From positions 2,480,001 to 2,544,000 of the forward strand of contig NZ_JAVIWI010000001.1 in assembly GCF_034314085.1 (NCBI RefSeq): 64,000 nt of DNA, written 5' to 3'. The notes under the pieces were generated by a model. That model was not told where the DNA came from. It saw only the letters and a program-made list of their open reading frames with translations, and made no database searches. The position numbers and the translations under genes were made by a program. This document shows, in pieces, positions 44,672-53,517 of the stretch. This stretch comes from Undibacterium sp. 5I1. Its GTDB lineage: Bacteria > Pseudomonadota > Gammaproteobacteria > Burkholderiales > Burkholderiaceae_D. Every line of letters begins with the position of its first letter. The stretch's first letter is position 1.

Positions 44672-46924
44672 ATGTCTTCTATATTTTCGTTCGTTACCTC
44701 TAAGCTCACTGTGTCTACACCGACTACGCCCAAGTTTACTATTTCTAGTCTGACGCTTTGCGCGCTGACGTCCTCGGCAATTGTTGCCGCTCAGGCGGCT
44801 GAAAATACGGTCACTCCGTCAGTCGGCAAAGACCAGGCACAAAGTGTCGAGGTGCGCGGCGTCAGCATCGTATTGGATGAACGCAAACAGGCAACCGCCA
44901 GCAAAGCCATCATCAATCAAGAAGACATCGCCCGCTACGGCGACAGCAACCTGAGTGATGTTTTAAAACGGGTGCCGGGCCTGGGCTTTAGCAGTACTGG
45001 CGCGCTACAAATGCGCGGCTTAGGCAATGGCTACACCCAAATTTTGCTCAATGGCGAGCCAACGCCGCAAGGTTTTCTGGTGGACAGCATTGCGCCGGAT
45101 TTGATTGAACGAATCGAAGTTTTGCGCAGCGCGACAGCGGAATACAGCACGCAGGCGATTGCGGGGACGATTAATATCATCCTGAAAAACAATGTCAAAA
45201 AGCCGCAGCATGATCTGAAGATTGGCGTTGCTGATACTGGCAGTAAGAGCAATGGCAAAATCTCACCGAACATCTCATTGCAAATCGCCGATCGTAATGG
45301 CCCTCTGGCATACACCATCGCCGGCGCGCTGCAACGTCAACAGCGAATTACACCCTCGACCCAGGATGAGGTCGGTACCGATCAAAACGGCAACATCAAT
45401 TTACTACGACATGCCCAGCTAGAAGAACGTTTTACGAAAGATGAATTGACCTTTGCACCAAGGCTGATCTGGACGTTTTCTGACGACGACACACTCACAT
45501 CACAAAGCTTTTTGACCAGCAGCCGCATCAACAATGTCAAAGATCGGCATGAGACCAGCGTACTCAATACGCTATCCGATTTCCCCAATAACGTCGGCAG
45601 TTGGGATGCTTATACCAATGCCTTACGCAGCGATCTGAACTGGCGACGCAAGTTATCGGATAGCGCCAAGATAGAAATGACCTTAGGCGTTAACCTGAGC
45701 CACCGCCATACCTATTTTAATTTTGATGGCATGTCCTTAGCGCAGACTTTGTTAGAACGGCATCAGGTGGTGTCAGGCGTTAACGACCAGACTGCGACTT
45801 TCAGCGGCAAATACACCGCACCCTACATCGATAAACATGCCTTGGTGCTGGGCTGGGATGGCAGCCTGATACGCCGCGACGAAAACCGGATTGAACATAT
45901 CAGCGACGGGCTAGGCAATGACGCTGCCGATAGTAACGAAGCCTACCAATCCAAGGTCAAACGACTTGCCTTGTTTGCGCAAGATGAATGGGATATCAGT
46001 AATCAACTCAGTGCTTCACTGGGCTTGCGCTGGGAAGGTTTGCAAACGACCACTGATGGCAATGTGTTGAGTCCAGTGCACAACCAATCCAGCGTCTTAA
46101 GCCCGCTATTGCAAAGCGTATGGAAGCTCGATGGCGACCCCACTAATCCTAAGCAAACACAGCAATTCAGGCTGGCACTCACGCGTACGTATAAAGCGCC
46201 GACCACCACTAATCTGATTCCACGTCGCTACACCGTCGACAATAATAACAGCGCGGTCAATCCAGACAACCAAGGCAATCCGCAACTACGCCCAGAACTG
46301 GCATGGGGACTGGATGCGACGTTTGAACAGTATTTTGGGCAAGGCGGTTTGTTCAGTGCCAACGTGTTTGTACGCAAGATTGATGATGTGATTCTGGACA
46401 AAGTATCGCAACAAAATGGCGTCTGGACCAGCATCCCCACCAATAGCGGCAAAGCACAAGTGCATGGCATAGAACTGGAACTTAAATTACCACTGCAAAG
46501 TGTGATGAGCAAGGCGCCCGCGATTGAACTGCGCGCCAATGTAAACCGCAACTGGTCTAGCGTTGATCAAATTCCCGGTCCAGACAATCGGCTAGATCAG
46601 CAAACCCCGCTCAGCGCCAATCTGGCAATGGATTACAAGTGGGATCAGCAACTCACCTTAGGTGGTAATCTGGGCTATCAACGTGGCGGCCACATCCGTA
46701 CCTCGCAAACCCTGAGCGGCTTTACGGGCAACTTGCGCACGCTGGATTATTATGCGGTCTGGAGTCTGGCAAAACAGACGCAGCTACGACTCTCGCTGAC
46801 CAACTTATTCCCGCAAAACAAACTCGATGTCGAAAACTATCAGGACAGCCAAAGCGGACGCCAGTTATCGACGACAACCTCCGGCTTGAGCAGCGTGAAG
46901 CTGACTTTAGAACAGGCGTTTTAG
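44672..46924 (+). CDS. TonB-dependent outer-membrane receptor
   Basis: Energy-coupled outer-membrane importer, 750 aa. A long signal region (about residues 1-43, ending AAQAAEN) is followed by the plug domain: VEVRGVSIVLDERKQATASKA, YGDSNLSDVLKRVPGLGF, RGLGNGYTQILLNGEPTPQG, ERIEVLRSATAEYSTQAIAG. The beta-barrel fills the rest and ends in Phe (LTLEQAF), the outer-membrane insertion signature. It is not preceded by a Fur-like box that I could see. The divergent partner is a periplasmic binding protein gene, which may share its substrate. Ligand unknown. Confidence 0.92.
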   Translation: MSSIFSFVTSKLTVSTPTTPKFTISSLTLCALTSSAIVAAQAAENTVTPSVGKDQAQSVEVRGVSIVLDERKQATASKAIINQEDIARYGDSNLSDVLKRVPGLGFSSTGALQMRGLGNGYTQILLNGEPTPQGFLVDSIAPDLIERIEVLRSATAEYSTQAIAGTINIILKNNVKKPQHDLKIGVADTGSKSNGKISPNISLQIADRNGPLAYTIAGALQRQQRITPSTQDEVGTDQNGNINLLRHAQLEERFTKDELTFAPRLIWTFSDDDTLTSQSFLTSSRINNVKDRHETSVLNTLSDFPNNVGSWDAYTNALRSDLNWRRKLSDSAKIEMTLGVNLSHRHTYFNFDGMSLAQTLLERHQVVSGVNDQTATFSGKYTAPYIDKHALVLGWDGSLIRRDENRIEHISDGLGNDAADSNEAYQSKVKRLALFAQDEWDISNQLSASLGLRWEGLQTTTDGNVLSPVHNQSSVLSPLLQSVWKLDGDPTNPKQTQQFRLALTRTYKAPTTTNLIPRRYTVDNNNSAVNPDNQGNPQLRPELAWGLDATFEQYFGQGGLFSANVFVRKIDDVILDKVSQQNGVWTSIPTNSGKAQVHGIELELKLPLQSVMSKAPAIELRANVNRNWSSVDQIPGPDNRLDQQTPLSANLAMDYKWDQQLTLGGNLGYQRGGHIRTSQTLSGFTGNLRTLDYYAVWSLAKQTQLRLSLTNLFPQNKLDVENYQDSQSGRQLSTTTSGLSSVKLTLEQAF

Positions 46925-46978
46925 TTAGCTCCGGCTTTATCTGCATCGGATTCGAAGACTGAGAGCGATGACAGGATC

Positions 46979-47069
46979 AGGACTTACGCAAAATTGTTCC
47001 TGCAAAGCGTGGCGATCGGGATAGTAATTTAGGGGCTACACCGAGGCTGCGGCAGTTTTGGCCAGTCCT
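46979..47069. repeat. GGACTTACGCAAAA-ended small element, copy C
   Basis: 91 bp from AGGACTTACGCAAAATTG to CAGTTTTGGCCAGTCCT. Shorter than the copies at 35617 and 53344 but clearly related in its left half (gcaaagcgtgg...gatagtaattta). Confidence 0.6.
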
Positions 47070-47127
47070 ACAGATCAACAAGGGAAAATATAGATGGATG
47101 TCACTTCGTTCACTACACATCAATCTA

Positions 47128-47209
47128 CATACTCCCCATTATTTTTTTAAAAACCAGCTAATTGTCCAAATATTATATGGATAATTAAAATATACTTACC
47201 TGCAGTATA
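47128..47209 (+). repeat. TATACTCCCC repeat family, copy 3
   Basis: 82-bp element starting CATACTCCCCATTATTTTTT, with TTGTCCAAATATTATATGGA in the middle and ending TGCAGTATA, just downstream of the first chemoreceptor gene. Confidence 0.75.
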
Positions 47210-47231
47210 TTTCATCGCTCTACGGCTTTCC

Positions 47232-48947
47232 TTAAAACTCTTCCCATTCATCGGCTCTGCTAGCAGATGCCGTGGTCTGCTCGGTCACCTTGTTTGCTGC
47301 TAATGCCCGGCGTTTGTATGCGGTTGCCGATTTTGGGGCCTGAGCTGCTGCGGCACGTACGACCGCTTTGGAGGCCGCTGGTTTGCTGTAGCTTGCTGTG
47401 TTTTGACTGCCGACGCTGTTGATCTTGAAGACACTGACGACTTGGGTCAGCTTCGTCGCTTGCTCTTGCATCGAGGCAGAAGCAGCGGCGGCTTGTTCGA
47501 CCAGTGCGGCGTTTTGTTGGGTGGTTTCGTCTATCTGTGCAATAGCGATGTTAATCTGATCGATTCCGGCAGTTTGTTCTTGGGTGGCGGCGCTGATTTC
47601 GTTCACGACGTCGCTGACCCGCTGGACGCTTTGTACAATTTCTTGAATAGTGAGTCCGGCCTGATCGACGAGTTTGGTACCGGTGTCGACTTTTTCTACG
47701 GAGTTACCTATCAGTGTCTTGATCTCTTTGGCAGCGGACGCGCTGCGCTGCGCGAGATTGCGTACTTCGGAGGCCACGACGGCAAAGCCACGTCCTTGTT
47801 CACCGGCTCTGGCCGCTTCGACTGCGGCGTTGAGCGCGAGGATGTTGGTTTGAAATGCGATGCCGTCAATGACGCCGATGATGTCGACAATTTTTTTGGA
47901 GGAGTCGTTGATCTCGCTCATTGTCTGAATCACCTGGGAGACGACATTGCCGCCTTTGGTCGCCACTTCAGAGGCCGATACCGCGAGCTGGTTTGCCTAG
48001 CGGGCATTGTCGGCATTTTGTTTGACGGTGCTGGTGAGCTCTTCCATGGCGGAGGCGGTCTCTTCCAGTGAGCTGGCTTGTTCTTCAGTGCGGGAGGAAA
48101 GATCGAGATTGCCAGTAGCGATTTCAGTGGAGGCGGCAGTGATCTGCTCTGTTCCGGTACGGACTTCGCCGACGATATTTTTTAGGCTGTCGCTCATGGC
48201 TTTGAGTGCGCGCAAGAGTCTACCTGTTTCATCATTCGAGGTAACGATGATGTCTCTGGTTAAATCTCCTGCTGCGACGGTTTCTGAAATTTCGATTGCC
48301 TCATTAAGAGAGCCGACAATTTTTCTTGTGATAAAAACTCCTAAAGTGATCACCACAAGGACCGTCAGCAGGGCAATTGTCAATGCCATCATGTTGGCAT
48401 GTTTTAGCGCGGCAGCGCCATCGTCAGCACCTTTTTTTCCTAGATCAGCGTTATATTTTGCATGCTCTTCAAGAGCAATATCCATACTTTTTACCACGCC
48501 CGTCACACTCTTAAAAAGTACGTCCAGAGCCTCGTCGGCTTTATCTTGTTTCATCAATCCGATCACTTGCTCTTGCATCACGCCGAACGCTTTAAAAGCA
48601 ATGCGATCATTTTCTAACAAAGCTTTGTCTTTATCGTCAGATAAGTCTTGCTTCTCATACAGGTTAAACATCTCTGTGATTTTTTTATACCGGTCGATCA
48701 TGCCGATTTCTAAATCACGCCGTTTATTAGGATCTTTTGCCGTGACATATCGATAGGTCATCACCCGCAATTTAGTAATAGTCACAGCCGCATTATTTAA
48801 ATCTGTCAGGCTAGGCACGGTATTTACATTGGCGTAATTAGCCGCTTCATAGACCTTATTAATTTGGATGACGCCCAAACCTGCGATTGCTGCCAATCCG
48901 AGAAATGCCATACCTATCAACAGGTACAATCTTTGTGCAATTGTCAT
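47232..48947 (-). pseudogene. Methyl-accepting chemotaxis protein gene with in-frame amber codon (paralog 1)
   Basis: Without the stop it would be a 571-aa chemoreceptor, the same length as paralog 2. Start at 48947 ([21 protein letters not shown] site upstream). It has TM1, a four-helix periplasmic domain, TM2 (about 190-210), HAMP, and a signalling domain with the tip [20 protein letters not shown]. The C-terminus DEWEEF is a CheR/CheB-docking pentapeptide type. TAG at 47997-47999 stands where paralogs have CAG ([14 protein letters not shown]), a C-to-T change that cuts the protein between HAMP and the signalling tip. Without readthrough, the truncated receptor could not signal. Confidence 0.9.
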
Positions 48948-49482
48948 TTTATGTTCTCCTCCGTCGTTATCCGGTACTTCAACCAAAATTGAACCGCATG
49001 AACGTTGTTACATTTTGATTCAACCTTTTGGAATAATCGTTGATTTCAAATACTATTTGTTGCCACATGTCAATCTTTTTGCAATTTTTTACAAATAAAT
49101 CTACAATATTTGCGTCGAAACTAACTCTTCAGAACAGGGATTAGAGATGGCGTTAACAAATTACACCAAACCGTAATCGGGACGATTAAACCACTAGGAA
49201 GTATTAACGGCCACGTCGGGCTTGAACAGAATGCGACTGAGTTGTTAAAGAGATTTTCACAAGTCCAGCTATTGAATAAAAATAAGAGATATGAATTGAC
49301 GCAGCATGGTTCTAAGCAGCGAATGAATATACTCCCCATTATTTTTCAAAAATATGGCTGATTGTCCAGATATTATATGGACGTCTTAAATATACTTATA
49401 GCCAGTATATTTAAGACAGATACGCATCTGGAGAGTAGTTAACCATCTCAGAAATGCAACAAATAGCAGAGAGGATATGGGT
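48948..49482. other. Intergenic region with possible gene fragment
   Basis: About 535 bp upstream of chemoreceptor paralog 1. It holds a TATACTCCCC repeat copy at its right side. On the plus strand an open frame without a start codon (49125-49361) reads DGVNKLHQTVIGTIKPLGS and ELLKRFSQVQLLNKNKRYEL, perhaps a decayed gene. Family not recognised. Confidence 0.3.
49328..49417 (+). repeat. TATACTCCCC repeat family, copy 4
   Basis: Starts TATACTCCCCATTATTTTTC and has the GTCCAGATATTATATGGAC pair. Its right end forms a perfect 14-bp hairpin, GTCTTAAATATACT (49383-49396) with AGTATATTTAAGAC (49404-49417), loop 7 nt. Confidence 0.75.
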
Positions 49483-50424
49483 CTATGTCAGACAATAATT
49501 CACTACTGGCATAGGTTTTGGAAGGTACTCGTCTTGCAGCGAAGCGCGTAAATCTATCTCAATGGCACGGCAAATACTATCGAGCGGCAAGTCATTCGAT
49601 TGCAGGCCAAAAGGCTCCTCAATCTCATCACCAAGTACATCCAAACCGAAGAAAGTGTAGGCAACGATCCCGACTACAAATGGCGTCATAAATCCGATCG
49701 AATCCACCAATCCAAATGGCAAGAGAAAGCAATAAATATAAGCTGTCCGGTGCAGTAGCAAGGTGTAAGAAAACGGAATCGGCGTATTTCTGATGCGCTC
49801 ACATGCAGCCGCTGCACCACTCATCGCACTCAACGTCGCATCAATCGATACCGCCAGACAAGCATCAATCCGAGATTCTTTTAGACACTGGCGCAAATCC
49901 ATTCCCATTTTTTGCATCAAAAAATCGGGCTTATTATGAGCTGTGCTGAGCGCCAGCCATTCAGATTTTTGCAGTAAAGGCTGGATATCTTGCGACATCG
50001 GCAAATCCCTAAGTAAGTCTCTGAGCGCATGGCTAAACGCGATCGCGCGATAAATCATCCTTACACGGATATCGTCAAAACCCGCCCTCGCCAAAGCTGG
50101 CTCGGGATAATCAATCAAACTCAGACATTGCCGGGAAAAATTTCGGCTACGCAGAACCAGCTCGCCCCACAGTTTTCGTCCCTCCCAAAATCGGTCATAC
50201 GCCGCGTTATTTCTAAAGCCCAAAAATATCGCCAGCGGCAAACCAATTAAGGTAAATGGGATCGTCGTCAACGTGATTTTGAGTTTAAATAAATCACCGT
50301 GCGATAAGGTCACCAAGGTGGCAACCAAAATATTGACGATCAGTGCGGGTAAGATGCGAGGCAAGATCGAACCACGCAGTAACAGAAACAGCCTAAGGCC
50401 GGATGGTCGATCTCGAATAATCAC
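49483..50424 (-). CDS. Bestrophin-like (UPF0187) membrane channel protein
   Basis: Member of the bacterial bestrophin-like family, inner-membrane ion channels of about 300 aa. The GTG start at 50424 gives MIIRDRPSGLRLFLLLRGSI, which matches the usual family opening; the longer GTG start at 50454 adds ten unsupported residues. Hydrophobic segments appear at LPALIVNILVATLVTLSHG and ITLTTIPFTLIGLPLAIFLG (FRNNAAYDRFWEGRKLWGEL is the conserved loop), and at LLLHRTAYIYCFLLPFGLV and GFMTPFVVGIVAYTFFGLD with EIEEPFG. The ion carried is not predictable here. Monocistronic, between two chemoreceptor genes. Confidence 0.88.
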   Translation of the reverse strand: MIIRDRPSGLRLFLLLRGSILPRILPALIVNILVATLVTLSHGDLFKLKITLTTIPFTLIGLPLAIFLGFRNNAAYDRFWEGRKLWGELVLRSRNFSRQCLSLIDYPEPALARAGFDDIRVRMIYRAIAFSHALRDLLRDLPMSQDIQPLLQKSEWLALSTAHNKPDFLMQKMGMDLRQCLKESRIDACLAVSIDATLSAMSGAAAACERIRNTPIPFSYTLLLHRTAYIYCFLLPFGLVDSIGFMTPFVVGIVAYTFFGLDVLGDEIEEPFGLQSNDLPLDSICRAIEIDLRASLQDEYLPKPMPVVNYCLT

Positions 50425-50654
50425 GTGTCGTCCACAATATCGATTTGAAGACACTCATTATTGCACTGACTCAGGACCACTACTGAACTTCTGCTTGGAT
50501 TATTTGCAATTCAACCGAGATCTCGCTCCATTGAACTTGAATATGGCAGGCAGTATTGTCTCTGACCAGATCAAAACCAAAACTGGCTTGTGCAAATCCA
50601 AACACTGCACTCAACAGCGCTTTGATTCACACATTCTTTCTGCTTCGAATTACA

Positions 50655-52370
50655 TTAAAACTCTTCCCATTCATCCGCTCTCTTAGCAGATGTAGTGTTC
50701 TGCTCTGTGACCTTTTTTGCTGCTAGCGCCGGACGTTTGTATACGGTCACAGGTTTCGATGTCTGCGCTGCTGCGGCAGATACGACCGGTTTAGATGCCA
50801 CTGATTTGCCGTAGCTTCCTGTGTTTTGACCGCCGATGGTGTTGATCTTGAAGACGCTCACGACTTGTAAAAGATTCTGCGCCTGATCTTGCATAGACGC
50901 CGCGGCTGCGGCGGCTTGCTCTACTAATGCGGCGTTTTGTTGTGTGGTCTCATCAATCTCGGTAATGGCAATATTGATCTGATCAATGCCAGCGGTTTGC
51001 TCTTGGGTGGCGGCGCTGATTTCGCTCACGACGTCGCTCACACGCTTGACGCTCTCTACGATTTCTTGAATAGTTTTACCGGCTTGATCCACCAGTTTAG
51101 AGCCTGCCTCGACTTTTTCTACAGAGTTGTCAATCAGAGATTTAATCTCTTTGGCGGCAGAGGCGCTGCGCTGTGCGAGATTGCGTACTTCTGACGCTAC
51201 TACCGCAAATCCACGACCTTGCTCGCCTGCTCTGGCAGCTTCTACCGCTGCGTTGAGTGCCAGAATATTGGTTTGGAAAGCGATGCTGTCTATCACGCCG
51301 ATGATGTCGACGATTTTTTTAGAAGAGTCGTTAATGTCGCTCATGGTGTGGATGACTTGCGACACCACATTGCCACCTTTGATCGCCACCTCGGAGGCGG
51401 ATACGGCGAGCTGGTTTGCCTGACGTGCGTTGTCGGCATTTTGTTTGACGGTGCTGGTCAACTCCTCCATTGAGGAGGCAGTTTCTTCTAATGAGCCGGC
51501 TTGCTGTTCTGTGCGGGAGGACAGATCGAGGTTGCCAGTCGCAATTTCGGTCGAGGCAGCGGTAATCATGTCAGTGCCGGTGCGTACCTCGCCGACGATA
51601 TTTTTTAAACTGTCGCTCATATCTTTAAGCGCCTGTAGCAGTTGCCCGGCTTCGTCCTTAGAGGTCACTTTGATGTCGGTCGTAAGATCACCGGCGGCGA
51701 CAGTTTCTGAAATTTTGATCGCCTCGCTGAGGGAACTAATAATTCTTTTTGTAATCAGCAAACCCATGACGGCAATCCCAATAATTGCAAATAATGAGAT
51801 GGCAGTAGATACCATGTTGGCAGTTTTTAACGTTGCAGCACCTTCTTCCGCTACGGTTTTACCCAAATCCATATTAAATTTAGTGTGCGCACTTAAACTC
51901 TCATTGAGTTTCTTTGAAATTGTACCGAGGTTCAACACTAATAGATCTCTTCCCTCATCACTTTTTCCTATTTTTGCCATCTCTAGCACTTTTTCACGCA
52001 AGGCGTTGTAGTCTTTAAACGCAACACGATCTGCATCTAACATGGCTTTTTCTTCTTTACTAGAGATGTATTCTTTCTCGTATGCAGCAAACGTCTCCAT
52101 CACTTTGGCATAAGTCACTTTCATTTCTTTTTCTACTGCGTCCCGCTGGGAGGCGTCACTCAGCGCCAGGTATTGCCACAACAGCAAGCGCAGCTGCGCT
52201 ATGTCACCGCTGGCAATACCTATGCTACTGATACTCGGTATGGTATCGACATTGGCATAATTGGTTGCGGTATAGACTTTATTCATCTGGTATATGCCAA
52301 AACCAGCCAGTCCCGCCAAACCTAAGAACGCAGAAAAAATCAATAGATATAAACGTTGCGCAATCGTCAT
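50655..52370 (-). CDS. Methyl-accepting chemotaxis protein (intact paralog 2)
   Basis: Chemoreceptor of 571 aa that senses a ligand in the periplasm and controls CheA through CheW. TM1 ([21 protein letters not shown]), four-helix-bundle ligand domain (about 35-185), TM2 ([21 protein letters not shown]), HAMP, and signalling domain with the conserved tip [19 protein letters not shown]. The C-terminal DEWEEF contains an xWxxF docking pentapeptide for the adaptation enzymes. Its signalling half is nearly identical to paralogs 1 and 3, while the ligand domains differ. Upstream sequence around the start (AAAGGAAAAAATAAAATG) is shared with paralog 3. It is the only unbroken one of the three. Confidence 0.96.
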   Translation of the reverse strand: MTIAQRLYLLIFSAFLGLAGLAGFGIYQMNKVYTATNYANVDTIPSISSIGIASGDIAQLRLLLWQYLALSDASQRDAVEKEMKVTYAKVMETFAAYEKEYISSKEEKAMLDADRVAFKDYNALREKVLEMAKIGKSDEGRDLLVLNLGTISKKLNESLSAHTKFNMDLGKTVAEEGAATLKTANMVSTAISLFAIIGIAVMGLLITKRIISSLSEAIKISETVAAGDLTTDIKVTSKDEAGQLLQALKDMSDSLKNIVGEVRTGTDMITAASTEIATGNLDLSSRTEQQAGSLEETASSMEELTSTVKQNADNARQANQLAVSASEVAIKGGNVVSQVIHTMSDINDSSKKIVDIIGVIDSIAFQTNILALNAAVEAARAGEQGRGFAVVASEVRNLAQRSASAAKEIKSLIDNSVEKVEAGSKLVDQAGKTIQEIVESVKRVSDVVSEISAATQEQTAGIDQINIAITEIDETTQQNAALVEQAAAAAASMQDQAQNLLQVVSVFKINTIGGQNTGSYGKSVASKPVVSAAAAQTSKPVTVYKRPALAAKKVTEQNTTSAKRADEWEEF

Positions 52371-52516
52371 TTTATTTTTTCCTTTAGTAGTGAACTATTA
52401 GCTAAATCGATTTAGCGGCATTGGGAATTACTGATGCTAGGCTTACTAAAGAGTAATCTCCATGACATTATCTTTATTTAAAACCAAGTAAGAGATTTGG
52501 TAAGACTTACACAAAA

Positions 52517-53281
52517 TCACCACAATTTTGCCAGCGGCATAACCAATCCGGTGAATAAAGACAAATCTGGTGATGCCTTATTCAAGCCTTTGGCAAAACC
52601 AAAATCAATCGTCAGTTTATTACTCGGGCTGTAGGTTAATGCAGCCAAAGCTTGGGCAGTGTCGTCGGTGCCGCGTCTGCGTGTGCCGCTGAGTTCTGCC
52701 GTGATACCCCATTTTTCAGTGACGGCTAGTGATGCGGATGTTGAAATACCTGTTTGCGTTCTGGCAGTACCGGGATCGACCAAGCCCAAACGCGTAAAAT
52801 TAAGGTTGGCATCTATATGCAGTTTGCCGATGTCTTTACTGTAAATCCCATTCACGCTGTAATCTGTTTTGCCACTACCGATCGTATTTTTAGCGGTGGG
52901 GACTTTGACGCCAAACTCCAGTCCAAATGCGGTATCGTCATTCATCAAGAAGGCACGCTTTAATACCAGCGTGGTATCACCCAAGCTGCGCTCACGGTTG
53001 CCCTGATCATCCGATGATGAAACTATGGCCTCACCGCCGATCAACACCCCCCATTGCGGATTAAACGCCAGCTTTAATTGGTAAGGCAAACTATCTCGTC
53101 TGGTCCCATCTTGCCTGGTGCTAAGCAGACCCAATTCCAGTTCTAATTGTCCTGGAAACGGTAATTGTGCTGGACTCGATACCGAGGGACGGTACGGCGT
53201 AACCTCACCATCATCAGCGTAAGCATAGACGCAACAACTGAGCAGAGCGAGCAGACAGATGGGGAGATGAGTAGGTCGCAT
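52517..53281 (-). CDS. Outer-membrane beta-barrel transporter-like protein
   Basis: 254-aa exported protein with a signal peptide (MRPTHLPICLLALLSCCVYAYA). The mature part alternates short amphipathic strands (QLELELGLLST, SLPYQLKLAFNPQWGVLIGGEAI, TAFGLEFGVKVPTA, LTIDFGFAKGL) and ends in Trp (PLAKLW), as for an outer-membrane beta barrel. It resembles proteins annotated as transporter/MetA-pathway phenol degradation-like, but substrate and role are unknown. It lies between chemoreceptor paralogs 2 and 3 on the same strand. Confidence 0.75.
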   Translation of the reverse strand: MRPTHLPICLLALLSCCVYAYADDGEVTPYRPSVSSPAQLPFPGQLELELGLLSTRQDGTRRDSLPYQLKLAFNPQWGVLIGGEAIVSSSDDQGNRERSLGDTTLVLKRAFLMNDDTAFGLEFGVKVPTAKNTIGSGKTDYSVNGIYSKDIGKLHIDANLNFTRLGLVDPGTARTQTGISTSASLAVTEKWGITAELSGTRRRGTDDTAQALAALTYSPSNKLTIDFGFAKGLNKASPDLSLFTGLVMPLAKLW

Positions 53282-53343
53282 TCTTATATTCCGATCTAGA
53301 TGGGGAGATAAATGGTTTCAAGATCCAATTACAATAAACATAT

Positions 53344-53467
53344 AGGACTGACGTAAAATTATCCCAGCAACACGCATTGACGATTACCCTATTTAGCATC
53401 TAAGTTACCGAGATAACTTACGGTGACTCGGTGCCGTAACGCTTTGGGTCGGTTTTGCGTAAGTCCT
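53344..53467. repeat. GGACTTACGCAAAA-ended small element, copy B
   Basis: 124 bp from AGGACTGACGTAAAATTATC to GGTTTTGCGTAAGTCCT. The right ~16 bp are identical to copy A's end. Non-coding, between the beta-barrel gene and chemoreceptor paralog 3. Confidence 0.6.
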
Positions 53468-53517
53468 GCATAAACATCGAACTGGGAAAAATTTAAAAAT
53501 CTGTCACAAAAGACGAA

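Noticed and set aside
1859..47999. Genome-wide amber recoding as explanation of the two in-frame TAG codons
   Set aside because: Several intact genes here end naturally in TAG (dipeptidyl peptidase, arginase, pseudokinase) without conserved extensions, so TAG is a normal stop.
47403..48071. 222-codon plus-strand frame opposite chemoreceptor paralog 1
   Set aside because: Shadow frame; the same Gly/Asp/Leu-rich antisense pattern appears opposite paralogs 2 and 3, following codon bias of the receptor.
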